A DNA stretch of 64,000 nt from the NCBI RefSeq assembly GCF_003590855.1, contig NZ_QYUP01000111.1:1-64000 (forward strand), written 5' to 3'. The position numbers and the translations under genes are program-made. Shown here piece after piece: positions 8,858 through 21,052 of this stretch; positions within the stretch are counted from its first letter, which is position 1; every line of letters starts with the position of its first letter. The notes beneath the pieces are model-generated. The model was not told where the DNA came from, did not search any database, and was given only the letters and a program-made list of their open reading frames with translations. The stretch is from Massilia cavernae. Its GTDB lineage: Bacteria > Pseudomonadota > Gammaproteobacteria > Burkholderiales > Burkholderiaceae_D.

Positions 8858-9979
8858 ATGAAACAAGTCGTCATCAGCGGCACTGGCCTCTTCACGCCGG
8901 CCAATTCGATCACGAACGAGGAGCTGGTTGTCGCCTTCAACGCCTACGCGGAACTGTTCAACGCCGAAAACGCGCAAGCGATCGCCGAAGGCAGCGTCAC
9001 CGCCATCGAACCGTCCAGCGCGGCCTTCATCGAAAAGGCGTCCGGCATCAAGTCGCGCTACGTGATGGAAAAGTCGGGCATCCTCGACCCCACCCGCATG
9101 ACCGCACGCATTCCGGAACGCGGCGATGACGAACTGTCGCTGCAGGCGGAAATCTGCGTCAAGGCCGCGCACCAGGCGCTCGATAACGCCGGCCGCAGCG
9201 CGGCCGACATCGACATGGTGCTGGTCGCCTGCAGCAACATGCAGCGCGCCTATCCGGCAATGGCGGTGGAAGTGCAGGATGCGCTGGGCATCGAAGGCTT
9301 CGGCTTCGACATGAATGTGGCCTGCTCGTCGGCCACCTTCGGCATTCAGACCGCCATGTCGGCGATCCAGAGCGGCCAGGCGCGCGCGGTGCTGGTGCTG
9401 AACCCCGAGATCACCAGCGGCCACCTGAACTACCGCGACCGCGACAGCCACTTCATCTTTGGCGACGCCTGCACGGCGATCGTGATCGAGGCGGCGGAGA
9501 CGGCCACGGGCAGCGACCAGTGGGAAATCCTGGAATCGAAGCTGAAGACCAGCTTCTCGAACAACATCCGCAACAACTTCGGTTTCATGAACCGTTTCGA
9601 CGAATCGGGCGTGGGCAAGGCCGACAAGCTGTTCCGCCAGCAAGGCCGCAAGGTATTCAAGGAAGTGTGCCCGATGGCCGCGGAAATGATCAAGGCGACG
9701 GTGGAGAACGCGGGCCTGCAGGTGTCGGACATCTCGCGTTTCTGGCTGCACCAGGCCAACCTGAACATGAACCAGCTGATCGCGCGCATGCTGCTGGGCC
9801 GCGACGCAGGGCCGGATGAGGCGCCGGTGATCCTCGACACGTATGCGAACACCTCGTCGGCCGGTTCGATCATCGCGTTCCACAAGCACCATGAGGACAT
9901 GCCGTCCGGTGCCAATGGCGTGATCTGCTCGTTCGGCGCGGGTTATTCGATCGGCTGCGTCGTCGTCCGAAAAAAATAA
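8858..9979 (+). CDS. beta-ketoacyl-ACP synthase III (FabH-like)
   Basis: 373-residue thiolase-fold condensing enzyme. The Cys-His-Asn triad of KAS III is visible: C156 in [10 protein letters not shown]298 in [11 protein letters not shown], and N331 in [10 protein letters not shown], with spacing close to E. coli FabH. It is about 50 residues longer than E. coli FabH, with insertions in the N-terminal half, so it belongs to a FabH-like side branch. It may prime fatty acid synthesis or work in a specialised acyl pathway. It stands alone between ctpA and a convergent gene and is not in a fab operon, which argues against its being the main fabH. Confidence 0.9.
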   Translation: MKQVVISGTGLFTPANSITNEELVVAFNAYAELFNAENAQAIAEGSVTAIEPSSAAFIEKASGIKSRYVMEKSGILDPTRMTARIPERGDDELSLQAEICVKAAHQALDNAGRSAADIDMVLVACSNMQRAYPAMAVEVQDALGIEGFGFDMNVACSSATFGIQTAMSAIQSGQARAVLVLNPEITSGHLNYRDRDSHFIFGDACTAIVIEAAETATGSDQWEILESKLKTSFSNNIRNNFGFMNRFDESGVGKADKLFRQQGRKVFKEVCPMAAEMIKATVENAGLQVSDISRFWLHQANLNMNQLIARMLLGRDAGPDEAPVILDTYANTSSAGSIIAFHKHHEDMPSGANGVICSFGAGYSIGCVVVRKK

Positions 9980-9986
9980 TCAGACC

Positions 9987-12176
<2,190 letters not shown>

Positions 12177-12191
12177 CGAATGCCCCGTGCC

Positions 12192-12644
12192 TTATTGCGC
12201 CGCGTGGCCCGGGCCGCGCAGTTCGGCGAAGTGTTCGATGTTGCCGATCTTGACCGTCACCGGGTTCAGGCTGGCGTTCGGCGACATCGAGCGCCACGCG
12301 AACAGCCACTCCTGTTCGCCGGCTTCGGCGATGGTCTTGGTGAAGGCCGCGCCGAGCGCGGCGCGCACGCCGTATTCGACGGCGCCGTCGATGCCGGCCC
12401 AGTTGGGCAGCGTGCGCTGCACCGCGCGGTGCAGGCGTTCGCCGAATTCCTCGGTATTGTGGATGGCCAGGCAGCTGTCGGCCGAATGGATGTCGAACAG
12501 CGCTTCGTCCCAGGCCTTGGAGAACGACAGGGTCAGGAAGTTATTCGACGGGACCAGGCGGAACAAGCCTTCCTTGAGCGCTTGTTCGAGTTCCTCGCGC
12601 GGCGCGTAGCGGTACAGGGTCGGGGGGCGTTGATAGTCATGCAT
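12192..12644 (-). CDS. conserved hypothetical protein, 150 residues
   Basis: The ATG at 12644 (MHDYQRPPTLYRYAPREEL) is the likely start. The protein is soluble, without signal peptide or membrane segments, and mixes acidic and aromatic residues (FLTLSFSKAWDEALFDIHS, GEQEWLFAWRSM). I do not recognise a family. The gene follows the DUF2721 gene by 14 bp on the same strand, so the two are probably co-transcribed. Confidence 0.75.
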   Translation of the reverse strand: MHDYQRPPTLYRYAPREELEQALKEGLFRLVPSNNFLTLSFSKAWDEALFDIHSADSCLAIHNTEEFGERLHRAVQRTLPNWAGIDGAVEYGVRAALGAAFTKTIAEAGEQEWLFAWRSMSPNASLNPVTVKIGNIEHFAELRGPGHAAQ

Positions 12645-12658
12645 AAATAGGGTTTCGG

Positions 12659-13117
12659 TTAAGCGGTCTTGCGCGGCGCTTGCCGCACGCGCAGGTGGCT
12701 GCGCTCGCGCATCGCCTTGGAAGCGATGAAGATTTCGCGCAACAGGAAATAGAAGCTGCCGATCAGGGCGAACACCCCGCACACGAACAGGCCGGCGATG
12801 TACCGGTCCAGCGGCAGGTTGGTGGTATCGCCCAGGAACAGCAGCGCGATGGTCAGGCAGATCAGGAAGCCGCAGGCGGTGCTGAGCGCGATCGATACGT
12901 TGATCAGGTGCGAGCGGCGGTCGAGCACTTCCAGCTCGCTCATGTACCCTTCATGGTGGCCGATCTCGAGGCGGTCTTCCAGTACGCGCGAGCGGTCGAT
13001 GATGCGCGCCAGCCGGTTGGTCAGCACCATCAGCATGGTGCACACGCCGGTCAGCAGGAACACCGGTGCGATCGCCAACTGGATGACGTGGCCTATGTCG
13101 CTGAGTTTGATATCCAT
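12659..13117 (-). CDS. DUF2721 family membrane protein
   Basis: 152 residues with the DUF2721 signature IQLAIAPVFLLTGVCTMLM followed by NRLARIIDR. Three membrane segments are predicted at about 10-32, 72-95 and 106-128, with a basic C-terminal tail. The function of the family is unknown. It is the first gene of a small minus-strand unit with the 150-residue protein downstream. Confidence 0.85.
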   Translation of the reverse strand: MDIKLSDIGHVIQLAIAPVFLLTGVCTMLMVLTNRLARIIDRSRVLEDRLEIGHHEGYMSELEVLDRRSHLINVSIALSTACGFLICLTIALLFLGDTTNLPLDRYIAGLFVCGVFALIGSFYFLLREIFIASKAMRERSHLRVRQAPRKTA

Positions 13118-13184
13118 GGGTGGGGCAAAGTATGTTGGCGGTGTTGTGGCTCTAGTGTATCAGGCCGCCGCGCAAAACCGGGCC

Positions 13185-14141
13185 TCAGTCGAAACGCCCG
13201 TTCCGCTTGAACTGCTCGGTGGACTCCACCAGCGCCTTCGCGATGCCGGTTTCCAGCGCGCCGTGGCCGGCGTCCGGGATCATGCGCAGCCGCGAGCCCG
13301 GCCACGCCTGGTGCAGGCGGTAGGCCGATACCGGCGGGCAGATCACGTCATAGCGGCCCTGCACGATCACCGCCGGCAGGTGGGCGATGGCGCCGACGTT
13401 GCGGATCAACTGCTCGTCGCTGAAGAAGCCGAGGTTGGCCATGTAGTGCGATTCGAGGCGGCCCACGCCCAGGTCGAGCGTGTCCGAAGCCGGCTCCTCT
13501 TCCTGCGGCAGCAGGAACACGCGGCGTCCTTCGAAACGGCTCCATGCGCGCGCCGCCGGCCAGTAGACCGCCGGGTCGTCCGACAGCAGGCGCGTGGTGT
13601 AGGCCTTGAGCAGGTCGCCGCGTTCCGCTTCCGGGATCGGCGCCGCGAATTCGTCGTACAGCTCGGGATAAAACCACCGGATGCCGTTGATGAACCAGTC
13701 GATTTCGGCCGCGGTGCACAGGAAGATCCCGCGCAGGACGAAGCCGAGGCAGCGTTCGGGATGCGCCTGGCCGTAGGCCAGCGCCAAGGTCGAGCCCCAC
13801 GAGCCGCCGAACACCAGCCACTTGTCGATGCCGAACTTCGCGCGCAGCTTCTCGATGTCGGAAATGAGCAGCTGGGTGGTGTTGTTGCGCCATTCGCCGA
13901 GCGGCATCGACTTGCCTGCGCCGCGCTGGTCGAACAGGATCACGCGGTAGTGCTGCGGGTCGAAAAAGCGGCGGTGCTGCGGCGACAGCCCGGCGCCGGG
14001 GCCGCCGTGCAGGAACACGACAGGCACGCCGTTCGGATTCCCGATTTCCTCCCAGTAGATCGTATGCAGGTCGTCGATTTCGAGCATGCCCTGGCGGTTA
14101 GGCTGGATCGGCGGGTACAGGGAGGGCGGGTTCGCGGGCAT
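13185..14141 (-). CDS. pip: proline iminopeptidase (S33 family)
   Basis: 318-residue alpha/beta hydrolase that removes N-terminal proline from peptides in the cytoplasm. The oxyanion region HGGPGAG (45-51) is present, and the nucleophile is S114 in GGSWGST. The Asp is in GRYDVICPP and the His in AGHGA near the C-terminus. The start at 14141 (MPANPPSLYPPIQP) matches the family N-terminus; the open frame continues upstream but without family resemblance. Only 38 bp separate it from the DSD1-type gene upstream on the same strand, so joint transcription is likely. Confidence 0.95.
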   Translation of the reverse strand: MPANPPSLYPPIQPNRQGMLEIDDLHTIYWEEIGNPNGVPVVFLHGGPGAGLSPQHRRFFDPQHYRVILFDQRGAGKSMPLGEWRNNTTQLLISDIEKLRAKFGIDKWLVFGGSWGSTLALAYGQAHPERCLGFVLRGIFLCTAAEIDWFINGIRWFYPELYDEFAAPIPEAERGDLLKAYTTRLLSDDPAVYWPAARAWSRFEGRRVFLLPQEEEPASDTLDLGVGRLESHYMANLGFFSDEQLIRNVGAIAHLPAVIVQGRYDVICPPVSAYRLHQAWPGSRLRMIPDAGHGALETGIAKALVESTEQFKRNGRFD

Positions 14142-14179
14142 GGCTGTTCTCTTCTGGGTCGAGCCAGAATTGTAACGCA

Positions 14180-15511
14180 CTAGAAAAACGTGTTCACGGC
14201 ATGGCGCACGGTGTAGTCGTCGTCCACCGCCAGCAGCAGCGGCCATTTGTCGAAGGTGGTGCATGGGTGCGAGATGCCGCAGCCGACCAGGTCGCCCACC
14301 GCCAGCGATTCGCGCAGCGCGCTGCCCTCGGGGATCTGGAGGTAGGCATGCTGGTCGTTCATCTTGACGATCGCAAAGCCCTGCGGCAGCGCTTCCGGCC
14401 TGCCCGGCCCGGGCCGGTGCACGTACAGCGGCAGCGGCAGGTCGATGTCGTAGGATGCGTCGCGCTTGCCCATCGTGAGGATCGCCAGGCCCGGTTCGGG
14501 TCGCGACTGCACCATGCTCCACACTTCCAGCGCCGGCTGCAGCCGATCGCCAGGTGCGTGCGACTCGCGCTCGTCGAGGTCGCCGATCAGGCGGTGGTAG
14601 GAGCCGTGGTCGCTGGTCAGGTAGCAGCCGCTGCGCAGCACGGCGCGCACCGGGCGCGACAGCCCTCCCATCTTTTCGAACCCGCGCGCGACCAGGTCGA
14701 AGTAGGCGGAACCGCCCGCCGACACCATGATTTCATCGGCGCCGAACAGCCCTTCGGCGTCGGCGTCGCGTGCCAGCTGCGCGATCTGGGCGACAAAGGC
14801 ATCGACCGCGCGCACGTCAGCCGCGCGGTCGCCGGACACCAGCAGGCCTTCGTAGCCCTCGATACCGGCCAGCTGCAGGCCGGGCGCCGCGGCTACGGCG
14901 CGCGCCACCGCCATCGCCTCTTCCGGCGTGCGGCACCCTGCCCGTTTTCCGGCTAGCCCAAGTTCGACCAGCAGCGGCAGCGGACGCGCCAGCGCATGTG
15001 CAGCCACCGCCGCCTCTAAGCGCTGCACGCCTTCGATGGAGTCGACCAGCGCTATCAGCTCGAAGTCGGGATCGCCGTGCATCAGCTGCAGGATGCTGTT
15101 GATGTCCGCCTTCGCCACCAGCTGGTTCGCCAGCAGCACGCGGCGCACGTTGAAGCGGTGCGCCATCTGCACCTGCGTGGCGGTGGCCAGCGTGATGCCC
15201 CAGGCGCCATTGGCCAGCTGGGCGCCGAACAGCTGCGGGCTCATGGTGGTCTTGCCGTGCGGGGCCAGCGTGGCGCCGTAGCGTTCGCAGAACGCGCGCA
15301 TCCATGCGAGATTGTGCAGCAGCGCCGGAATTTTCAGCAGCGCCACGGGAAAACTGGTGTCGGCGTGGAGCACGTTCCAGCCTTGGACGCCGATCGCTCC
15401 CTGGGGCAGCGGTTCAGTAATCGGCAGGCCCTTGACGCCGGGCTGCAGCAGTTGTTCGTCGAGCGCGCCCAAGGCCAGGCTGTCGCGCGGGAGTGTTGGA
15501 CTAGTCGACAT
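14180..15511 (-). CDS. DSD1-type PLP enzyme (D-serine/D-threonine dehydratase-like amino acid deaminase)
   Basis: 443 residues. An alanine-racemase-like N-terminal TIM barrel holds the PLP lysine in LAPHGKTTM (K87), and the C-terminal DSD domain holds the metal-binding pair in GCGISHPCTTFDKW. This is the fold of eukaryotic-type D-serine dehydratase and D-threo-3-hydroxyaspartate dehydratase, which use PLP plus zinc. Its substrate is probably a D-amino acid. Start: the ATG at 15511 has GAGG about 9 bases upstream; an in-frame ATG at 15535 is the alternative. It lies just upstream of pip, which suggests amino-acid or peptide salvage. Confidence 0.87.
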   Translation of the reverse strand: MSTSPTLPRDSLALGALDEQLLQPGVKGLPITEPLPQGAIGVQGWNVLHADTSFPVALLKIPALLHNLAWMRAFCERYGATLAPHGKTTMSPQLFGAQLANGAWGITLATATQVQMAHRFNVRRVLLANQLVAKADINSILQLMHGDPDFELIALVDSIEGVQRLEAAVAAHALARPLPLLVELGLAGKRAGCRTPEEAMAVARAVAAAPGLQLAGIEGYEGLLVSGDRAADVRAVDAFVAQIAQLARDADAEGLFGADEIMVSAGGSAYFDLVARGFEKMGGLSRPVRAVLRSGCYLTSDHGSYHRLIGDLDERESHAPGDRLQPALEVWSMVQSRPEPGLAILTMGKRDASYDIDLPLPLYVHRPGPGRPEALPQGFAIVKMNDQHAYLQIPEGSALRESLAVGDLVGCGISHPCTTFDKWPLLLAVDDDYTVRHAVNTFF

Positions 15512-15611
15512 CTCATGCCTCGTCTTGTTCGTCATCGGCCAGCAGCTGCTGCAGCCGGCGCGGATAGTGGTTCAGGAAGTCGCGGGTGATCGCGTAATGC
15601 TCGGTATCTTG

Positions 15612-16043
15612 TCATGGCCGCGCCAGCACGAAGGTCACCTCATCGTCGCCGGCAGCCAGGCTGCGTTCCCAGCCCTGCGCAGCGTAAAAACGCTCGGCCC
15701 GCGTTCCGGGGCCAGTACCGAGTACCACCCTGGCGTGCCCGAGCTGGAACAGGTAGCCGGTCACCAGCGCCAGCAGGCCCTTGCCGATGCCCTGGCCTTC
15801 CTGGGCCGGATCGACGAACAGCGCCCACACCGAACCGTTGTGGCGGTCGGCATACGCGAAACCCGCGATGGCGCCGTCGCGTTCGCACACCCAGCCGCGT
15901 CCCAGCGGCTCAAGATAGTCGATGTACATCTGGCGCGTGATGCGAGCCGGGTCGCGCACCCGGTTTTCCTGGACCGCGAGGCGGATCGCCGACATGGCGG
16001 GAATATCGTTTTCGACCGCGATGCGGTAGCTGAGTTTGTTCAA
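15612..16043 (-). CDS. GNAT family N-acetyltransferase
   Basis: About 143 residues with the acetyl-CoA loop region EGQGIGKGLLALV and the C-terminal FYAAQGWERS motif of GNAT enzymes. The TTG start at 16043 is chosen because GGAAAG precedes it; the GTG at 16070 falls inside the terminator stem of phaB and is unlikely. Substrate unknown. After the TGA stop the same frame continues for about 30 protein-like residues (see findings). Confidence 0.82.
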   Translation of the reverse strand: MNKLSYRIAVENDIPAMSAIRLAVQENRVRDPARITRQMYIDYLEPLGRGWVCERDGAIAGFAYADRHNGSVWALFVDPAQEGQGIGKGLLALVTGYLFQLGHARVVLGTGPGTRAERFYAAQGWERSLAAGDDEVTFVLARP

Positions 16044-16058
16044 ATTGCTTTCCGAAAG

Positions 16059-16086
16059 TGAAAAAAGCACTGCGCGAGGCAGTGCT
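16059..16086 (-). terminator. intrinsic terminator of phaB
   Basis: On the minus strand an 8- to 10-bp perfect stem (AAGCACTGC with GCAGTGCTT, around CTCGC) is followed by a six-T run. It lies 28-55 bases after the phaB stop codon. Confidence 0.88.
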
Positions 16087-16113
16087 TTCGTTGTGCGGCA
16101 GTACTCGTCCCGC

Positions 16114-16854
16114 TTAGGACATGTGCTGGCCGCCGTTGATGGCGATGTTAGCGCCGGTAACGAATGCTGCCTCTTCCGACGACAGGTAGGCCACCAGTCC
16201 CGCGACTTCTTCCGGCTTGCCGAGGCGCGCCATTGGAATCTGCGGCAGGATCTTGGTTTCCAGCACTTCCGCCGGGATCTCGGTCACCATCTTGGTGCCG
16301 ATGTAGCCCGGCGAGATGGTGTTGACCGTGACGCCCTTGCGCGCCACTTCCAGCGCCAGCGCCTTGGTGAAGCCGTGCATGCCGGCCTTGGCCGCCGAAT
16401 AGTTGGTCTGGCCGAACGCGCCCTTTGATGCGTTCACCGACGAGATGTTGATGATCCGTCCCCAGCCACGTTCGACCATGCCGTCGCACACAGGCTTGGT
16501 CATGTTGAACACGGAATCGAGGTTGGTCGACATCACAGCGTCCCAGCTTACTTTGTCCATTTTCTTGAAGGTCATGTCGCGGGTTATGCCCGCGTTATTG
16601 ACCAGCACGTCAACCTGGCCGACTTCCTCCACGATTTTCGCGACACATGCCTGGGCCGAATCGTAATCAGCCACATCGCACTCGTAAGCCTTGAATTCAT
16701 AGCCCATATCACGGGTCGATGCGAGCCAGGATTCGACTTTCTTGTTACCTGGCGAATACGTCGTCACTACCTTGTACCCCAGCGCGGCAAGTTTGAAACA
16801 TACTGCTTCGCCCAGCCCGCCCATGCCGCCGGTTACCAATGCAACTCTAGCCAT
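16114..16854 (-). CDS. phaB: acetoacetyl-CoA reductase (PHB synthesis)
   Basis: 246-residue short-chain dehydrogenase reducing acetoacetyl-CoA to (R)-3-hydroxybutyryl-CoA with NADPH, the second step of polyhydroxybutyrate synthesis. The nucleotide motif is VTGGMGGLGEA (8-18), then NNAG (86-89), and the catalytic set S139, Y152 and K156 (in NYSAAKAG). The sequence VNNAGITRDMTFKKM and the end INGGQHMS closely resemble Cupriavidus PhaB. It follows phaA by 49 bp and ends at a strong terminator, so phaA-phaB form an operon; phaC is not adjacent. Confidence 0.95.
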   Translation of the reverse strand: MARVALVTGGMGGLGEAVCFKLAALGYKVVTTYSPGNKKVESWLASTRDMGYEFKAYECDVADYDSAQACVAKIVEEVGQVDVLVNNAGITRDMTFKKMDKVSWDAVMSTNLDSVFNMTKPVCDGMVERGWGRIINISSVNASKGAFGQTNYSAAKAGMHGFTKALALEVARKGVTVNTISPGYIGTKMVTEIPAEVLETKILPQIPMARLGKPEEVAGLVAYLSSEEAAFVTGANIAINGGQHMS

Positions 16855-16903
16855 TTGCTCTCTCCGTTATATATGGAACTTCCCTGTCAAAACTGCGGGG
16901 GTG

Positions 16904-18082
<1,179 letters not shown>

Positions 18083-18395
18083 GGTAAATCTCCGGTGTCC
18101 GGCCCGGCGGGCCGGAAGTTTTTCAGGACAATACAAAACAGAACAAGCGGCAAAGGACATCAATTTTATGATGCAGGTCCAATACTCGTTTGATCCAAAT
18201 CAATCTTATCAGCTAAATCACTAAAATCGAACCCGAAAGTACCACTTACAACGATGAATTTTTACTACAAGTTTCCCTGCGACATGCAACGTTGGTTGCC
18301 TATGAGAACATGCTGTCCGGAACTCCCTCTTTTGACATTTTCAAAGTAGAATGCACGAGCCTTGGGCGCCCCCGCCCGACCCTCACCATTTGCCC
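18083..18395. other. divergent intergenic region phaA-minC
   Basis: About 310 bp of relatively AT-rich DNA between phaA (minus) and minC (plus). The only clear signal is the FNR-type palindrome at 18190-18203. I see no small gene here, and no promoter hexamer pair with good spacing for minC. Confidence 0.6.
18190..18203. promoter_or_regulatory. perfect FNR/ANR-type box
   Basis: The sequence ttgatccaaatcaa matches the FNR/ANR consensus TTGAT-N4-ATCAA at every defined position. It lies 108-121 bases upstream of the phaA start and about 190 bases upstream of minC. The position suits control of phaAB by an FNR-like oxygen sensor; such regulators are known to affect PHB metabolism in related betaproteobacteria. 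Binding is inferred. Confidence 0.65.
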
Positions 18396-19178
18396 ATGCT
18401 TAAAAGCCCGTCCCAGTTGCCCATCGAGATCAAGATTTCCACCGTGGTTGCGATTTCCACTATCCTGCACTCCACCGAACCGCTGGCGATCGACGCCGCC
18501 CTGAAACAGATGACAGGCGGGGTATCGGACTTTTTCGAGGATGAATTCGCCGTCATCGACGTCAGCGCCATTGCGGCCGACGCGCCCCAGATCGACTGGG
18601 CACAGCTGGTCGACGTGCTGAAGAAGTACCGCCTGAACGCGGTCGCCGTACGCGGCGCGACGCCGGCGATGGCCGACGGCATCCGCGCGCGCGGCCTGTC
18701 GCTGGACGACGGCAGCAGCGGCGCCAGGCCGCGCGACGAGGCCGAAGCGCACACCCAGGCGGCAACCGAAGCGCCGGCTCCCGCGCCAGCCGCGGCTCCC
18801 GCTCCCGCCGCCGCCACCGCCGTGGTGTCCCCGGGCGCAATGATCATCGACACCCCGGTGCGGGCCGGCCAGCGCGTGTACGCGCGTGGCTGCGACCTGA
18901 TCGTTACCGCGGTGGTCAACAACGGCGCCGAAATCATCGCCGACGGCAGCATCCATGTATACGCGGCGCTGCACGGGCGCGCGCTGGCCGGCGCCTCCGG
19001 CAATGCCGAGGCGCGCATCTTCGCGCTGTCGATGCAGCCGGAGCTGGTGTCGGTGGCCGGCGTGTACCGCACTTTCGACGACGGCTTCCCGCCCGAACTG
19101 GCCCTGCGGCCGGCACAAATCCGTTTGCACGGTGACCGACTCGATATACTATCGCTCAGTTCGGCAACCCGCGCCTGA
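18396..19178 (+). CDS. minC: septum site-determining protein MinC
   Basis: About 260 residues. The N-terminal MinC domain (roughly 1-110) inhibits FtsZ polymerisation. An Ala/Pro-rich linker (about 120-150) leads to the C-terminal beta-helix domain with GQRVYARGCDLIV and SIHVYAALHGRALAG, which binds MinD. The start at 18396 (MLKSPSQLPIEIK) fits the family; an upstream in-frame ATG at 18351 adds 15 Pro-rich residues and cannot be excluded. First gene of minCDE, 26 bp before minD. Confidence 0.93.
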   Translation: MLKSPSQLPIEIKISTVVAISTILHSTEPLAIDAALKQMTGGVSDFFEDEFAVIDVSAIAADAPQIDWAQLVDVLKKYRLNAVAVRGATPAMADGIRARGLSLDDGSSGARPRDEAEAHTQAATEAPAPAPAAAPAPAAATAVVSPGAMIIDTPVRAGQRVYARGCDLIVTAVVNNGAEIIADGSIHVYAALHGRALAGASGNAEARIFALSMQPELVSVAGVYRTFDDGFPPELALRPAQIRLHGDRLDILSLSSATRA

Positions 19179-19204
19179 AAACCAGATACTGAAAAGGACC
19201 TTCC

Positions 19205-20020
19205 GTGGCAAGAATTATTGTTGTAACGTCAGGCAAAGGCGGCGTCGGCAAGACGACCTCCAGCGCCAGCTTCTCTACCGGCCTCGCGCTGCGCGGGCAC
19301 AAGACCGCTGTTCTCGATTTCGACGTGGGACTGCGTAACCTCGACCTGATCATGGGTTGCGAGCGCCGCGTCGTGTATGACCTGATCAATGTGATCAATG
19401 GCGAAGCGACGCTGAACCAGGCCATGATCAAGGACAAGCACTGCGAAAACCTGTTCATCCTGCCGGCATCGCAAACGCGCGACAAGGACGCCCTGTCGGA
19501 AGCAGGCGTCGAGCGCGTGCTGCACGAGCTGATCAACATGGGCTTCGAATACATCATCTGCGATTCGCCGGCCGGCATCGAGCATGGCGCGCTGATGGCG
19601 CTGACGTTCGCCGACGAAGCGGTCATCGTCACCAACCCGGAAGTATCGTCGGTACGCGATTCGGACCGCATCCTCGGCATCATCCAGGCCAAGTCGCGCC
19701 GCGCGCAGACCGGCGCGGAGCCGGTCAAGGAGCACCTGCTCATCACGCGCTACTCGCCGAAGCGGGTCGAAGCGGACGAAATGCTGTCCTACCAGGACGT
19801 GCAGGAGATCCTGCGCATTCCGCTGATCGGCATCATTCCGGAATCGGAATCGGTGCTGCACGCATCGAACCAGGGCAATCCGGCGATCCACTTCAAGGGT
19901 ACCGACGTGGCCGAGGCGTACGAGGACGTGGTATCGCGCTTCTTGGGCGAAGACCTGCCGCTGCGCTTTACCAACTACGAAAAGCCTGGGCTGTTACAGC
20001 GCATTTTTGGGACGAAGTGA
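19205..20020 (+). CDS. minD: septum site-determining ATPase MinD
   Basis: 271-residue ParA/MinD-type ATPase. The deviant Walker A motif GKGGVGKTT spans residues 10-18, the switch region is [10 protein letters not shown], and the C-terminus has the amphipathic membrane-targeting helix ([10 protein letters not shown]). It binds the membrane with ATP, recruits MinC and oscillates with MinE. It overlaps minE closely (minE ATG at 20022). Confidence 0.97.
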   Translation: MARIIVVTSGKGGVGKTTSSASFSTGLALRGHKTAVLDFDVGLRNLDLIMGCERRVVYDLINVINGEATLNQAMIKDKHCENLFILPASQTRDKDALSEAGVERVLHELINMGFEYIICDSPAGIEHGALMALTFADEAVIVTNPEVSSVRDSDRILGIIQAKSRRAQTGAEPVKEHLLITRYSPKRVEADEMLSYQDVQEILRIPLIGIIPESESVLHASNQGNPAIHFKGTDVAEAYEDVVSRFLGEDLPLRFTNYEKPGLLQRIFGTK

Positions 20021-20021
20021 T

Positions 20022-20273
20022 ATGGCCTTGCTCTCTTTCCTGTTCCCTTCGAAGCCGAAGAGCGCGACTGCCGCCAAAGAGCGCCTGCAGATCATCATCG
20101 CGCGCGAGCGCAGCAACCGCACCGGCCCGGACTTCCTGCCCGCGCTGCACCGCGAGCTGATCGAGGTGATTTCCAAGTACACCAAGGTGAACGCGGACGA
20201 CATCAAGATCTCGCTCGACCGCCAGGGCAACCTGGAGGTGCTGGACGTGAACGTGGTGCTGCCGGACGCGTAA
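20022..20273 (+). CDS. minE: cell division topological specificity factor MinE
   Basis: 83 residues. The N-terminal membrane-targeting segment ([11 protein letters not shown]) is followed by the MinD-stimulating helix ([13 protein letters not shown], about 21-33) and the C-terminal topological domain with [16 protein letters not shown]. It drives MinD ATP hydrolysis and pole-to-pole oscillation. The ATG at 20022 is two bases after the minD stop, so translation is coupled. Confidence 0.97.
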   Translation: MALLSFLFPSKPKSATAAKERLQIIIARERSNRTGPDFLPALHRELIEVISKYTKVNADDIKISLDRQGNLEVLDVNVVLPDA

Positions 20274-20301
20274 GCGCCACCGCGAGCCGCCACACTAAAA
20301 G

Positions 20302-20497
20302 CCGTCGTTCCCGCGAAAGCGGGAATCCATACGTCGCGTGCATAGCGACGAAGTATGGGTTCCCCGCCTGCGCGGGAAGTCGTTTCCCGCAATGCCGGGA
20401 AGTCGTTTCCCGCAATGCCGGGAAGTCGTTTCCCGCAATGCCGGGAAGTCGTTTCCCGCAATGCCGGGAAGTCGTTTCCAGCAATGCTGGAAACGAC
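20302..20497. repeat. cluster of REP/dRS3-like hairpins with a 23-bp tandem array
   Basis: After minE come two separate hairpins (about 20302-20328 and 20356-20382, each built on TTCCCGC...GCGGGAA), then five head-to-tail copies of a 23-bp unit (gggaagtcgtttcccgcaat plus gcc) at 20374-20396, 20397-20419, 20420-20442, 20443-20465 and 20466-20488. The first four copies are identical and the fifth is diverged. Every unit can fold through TTCCCG...CGGGAA. There are no spacers, so this is not a CRISPR. Similar short inverted repeats are dispersed in Neisseria and other betaproteobacteria. Confidence 0.9.
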
Positions 20498-20504
20498 GGT
20501 TTTT
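20471..20504 (+). terminator. hairpin terminator closing the repeat array after minE
   Basis: A perfect 12-bp stem (20471-20482 with 20486-20497) around a 3-nt loop is followed by GGTTTTT. It uses the diverged last repeat unit. It probably terminates minCDE transcription and may also slow transcription from the convergent gene. Confidence 0.75.
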
Positions 20505-20545
20505 CATTTAACGGTCAGGGTTTGAGCCAGCGATCTTCCAACACC

Positions 20546-21052
20546 TCAATCCCCCGGCCCCGCCGCCCGCAGCTGCTTCGCCACCGACGCACAAGCCTCC
20601 ACGTGCTGGTACCCCAGGTGCCGGAACACCGCATACCCGATCCCCGCCGCCACCACCTGCCCCGCGAACGGCACGAACTTGGCCGCCGACTTGGCCGCCG
20701 ATTTCACGCCCACGCGCTTGAACACCGCCATCAGCAGTTCGCGCGAGACCAGCTTACCGACCAGCATCCCGCCCACGCCCATCGCCGCCTGGTAGGCGAT
20801 CAGCTTGTGCTTTGGCTTGAGGCGGTCGATCTGTTCCGGCGTCAGCCCGAAGGCTTGGTTGACCTCGTCGACCAGCTTGGCGAACAGCGACAGGTCCGAC
20901 ACCACATCCACCCCCGGAATCGGCACCGCCGACACGCCCGCCGCCAGCACCGCGCGCTTGCGCACCGTGCGCCGGCAGCGCTCGCGCACATTGTCGATCT
21001 CCCTCGCAGTCTCGGGAATGAATCCCAGTTCACTCACCGCAGCGTCCGCCAT
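20546..21052 (-). CDS. DUF697/EcsC-like membrane-associated protein
   Basis: 168 residues. The segment LAAGVSAVPIPGVDVVSDLSLF resembles the glycine/proline-rich hydrophobic motif of DUF697 and EcsC-type proteins, and a second hydrophobic stretch (VPFAGQVVAAGIGYAVFRHLGY) lies near the C-terminus. The N-terminus is charged and helical. GGGAG precedes the ATG at 21052. The family assignment is tentative and no function can be given. The gene is convergent with minCDE. Confidence 0.7.
   Translation of the reverse strand: MADAAVSELGFIPETAREIDNVRERCRRTVRKRAVLAAGVSAVPIPGVDVVSDLSLFAKLVDEVNQAFGLTPEQIDRLKPKHKLIAYQAAMGVGGMLVGKLVSRELLMAVFKRVGVKSAAKSAAKFVPFAGQVVAAGIGYAVFRHLGYQHVEACASVAKQLRAAGPGD

Noticed and set aside
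20374-20488. CRISPR array
   Set aside because: The 23-bp units are directly contiguous with no unique spacers, and no cas genes are present.
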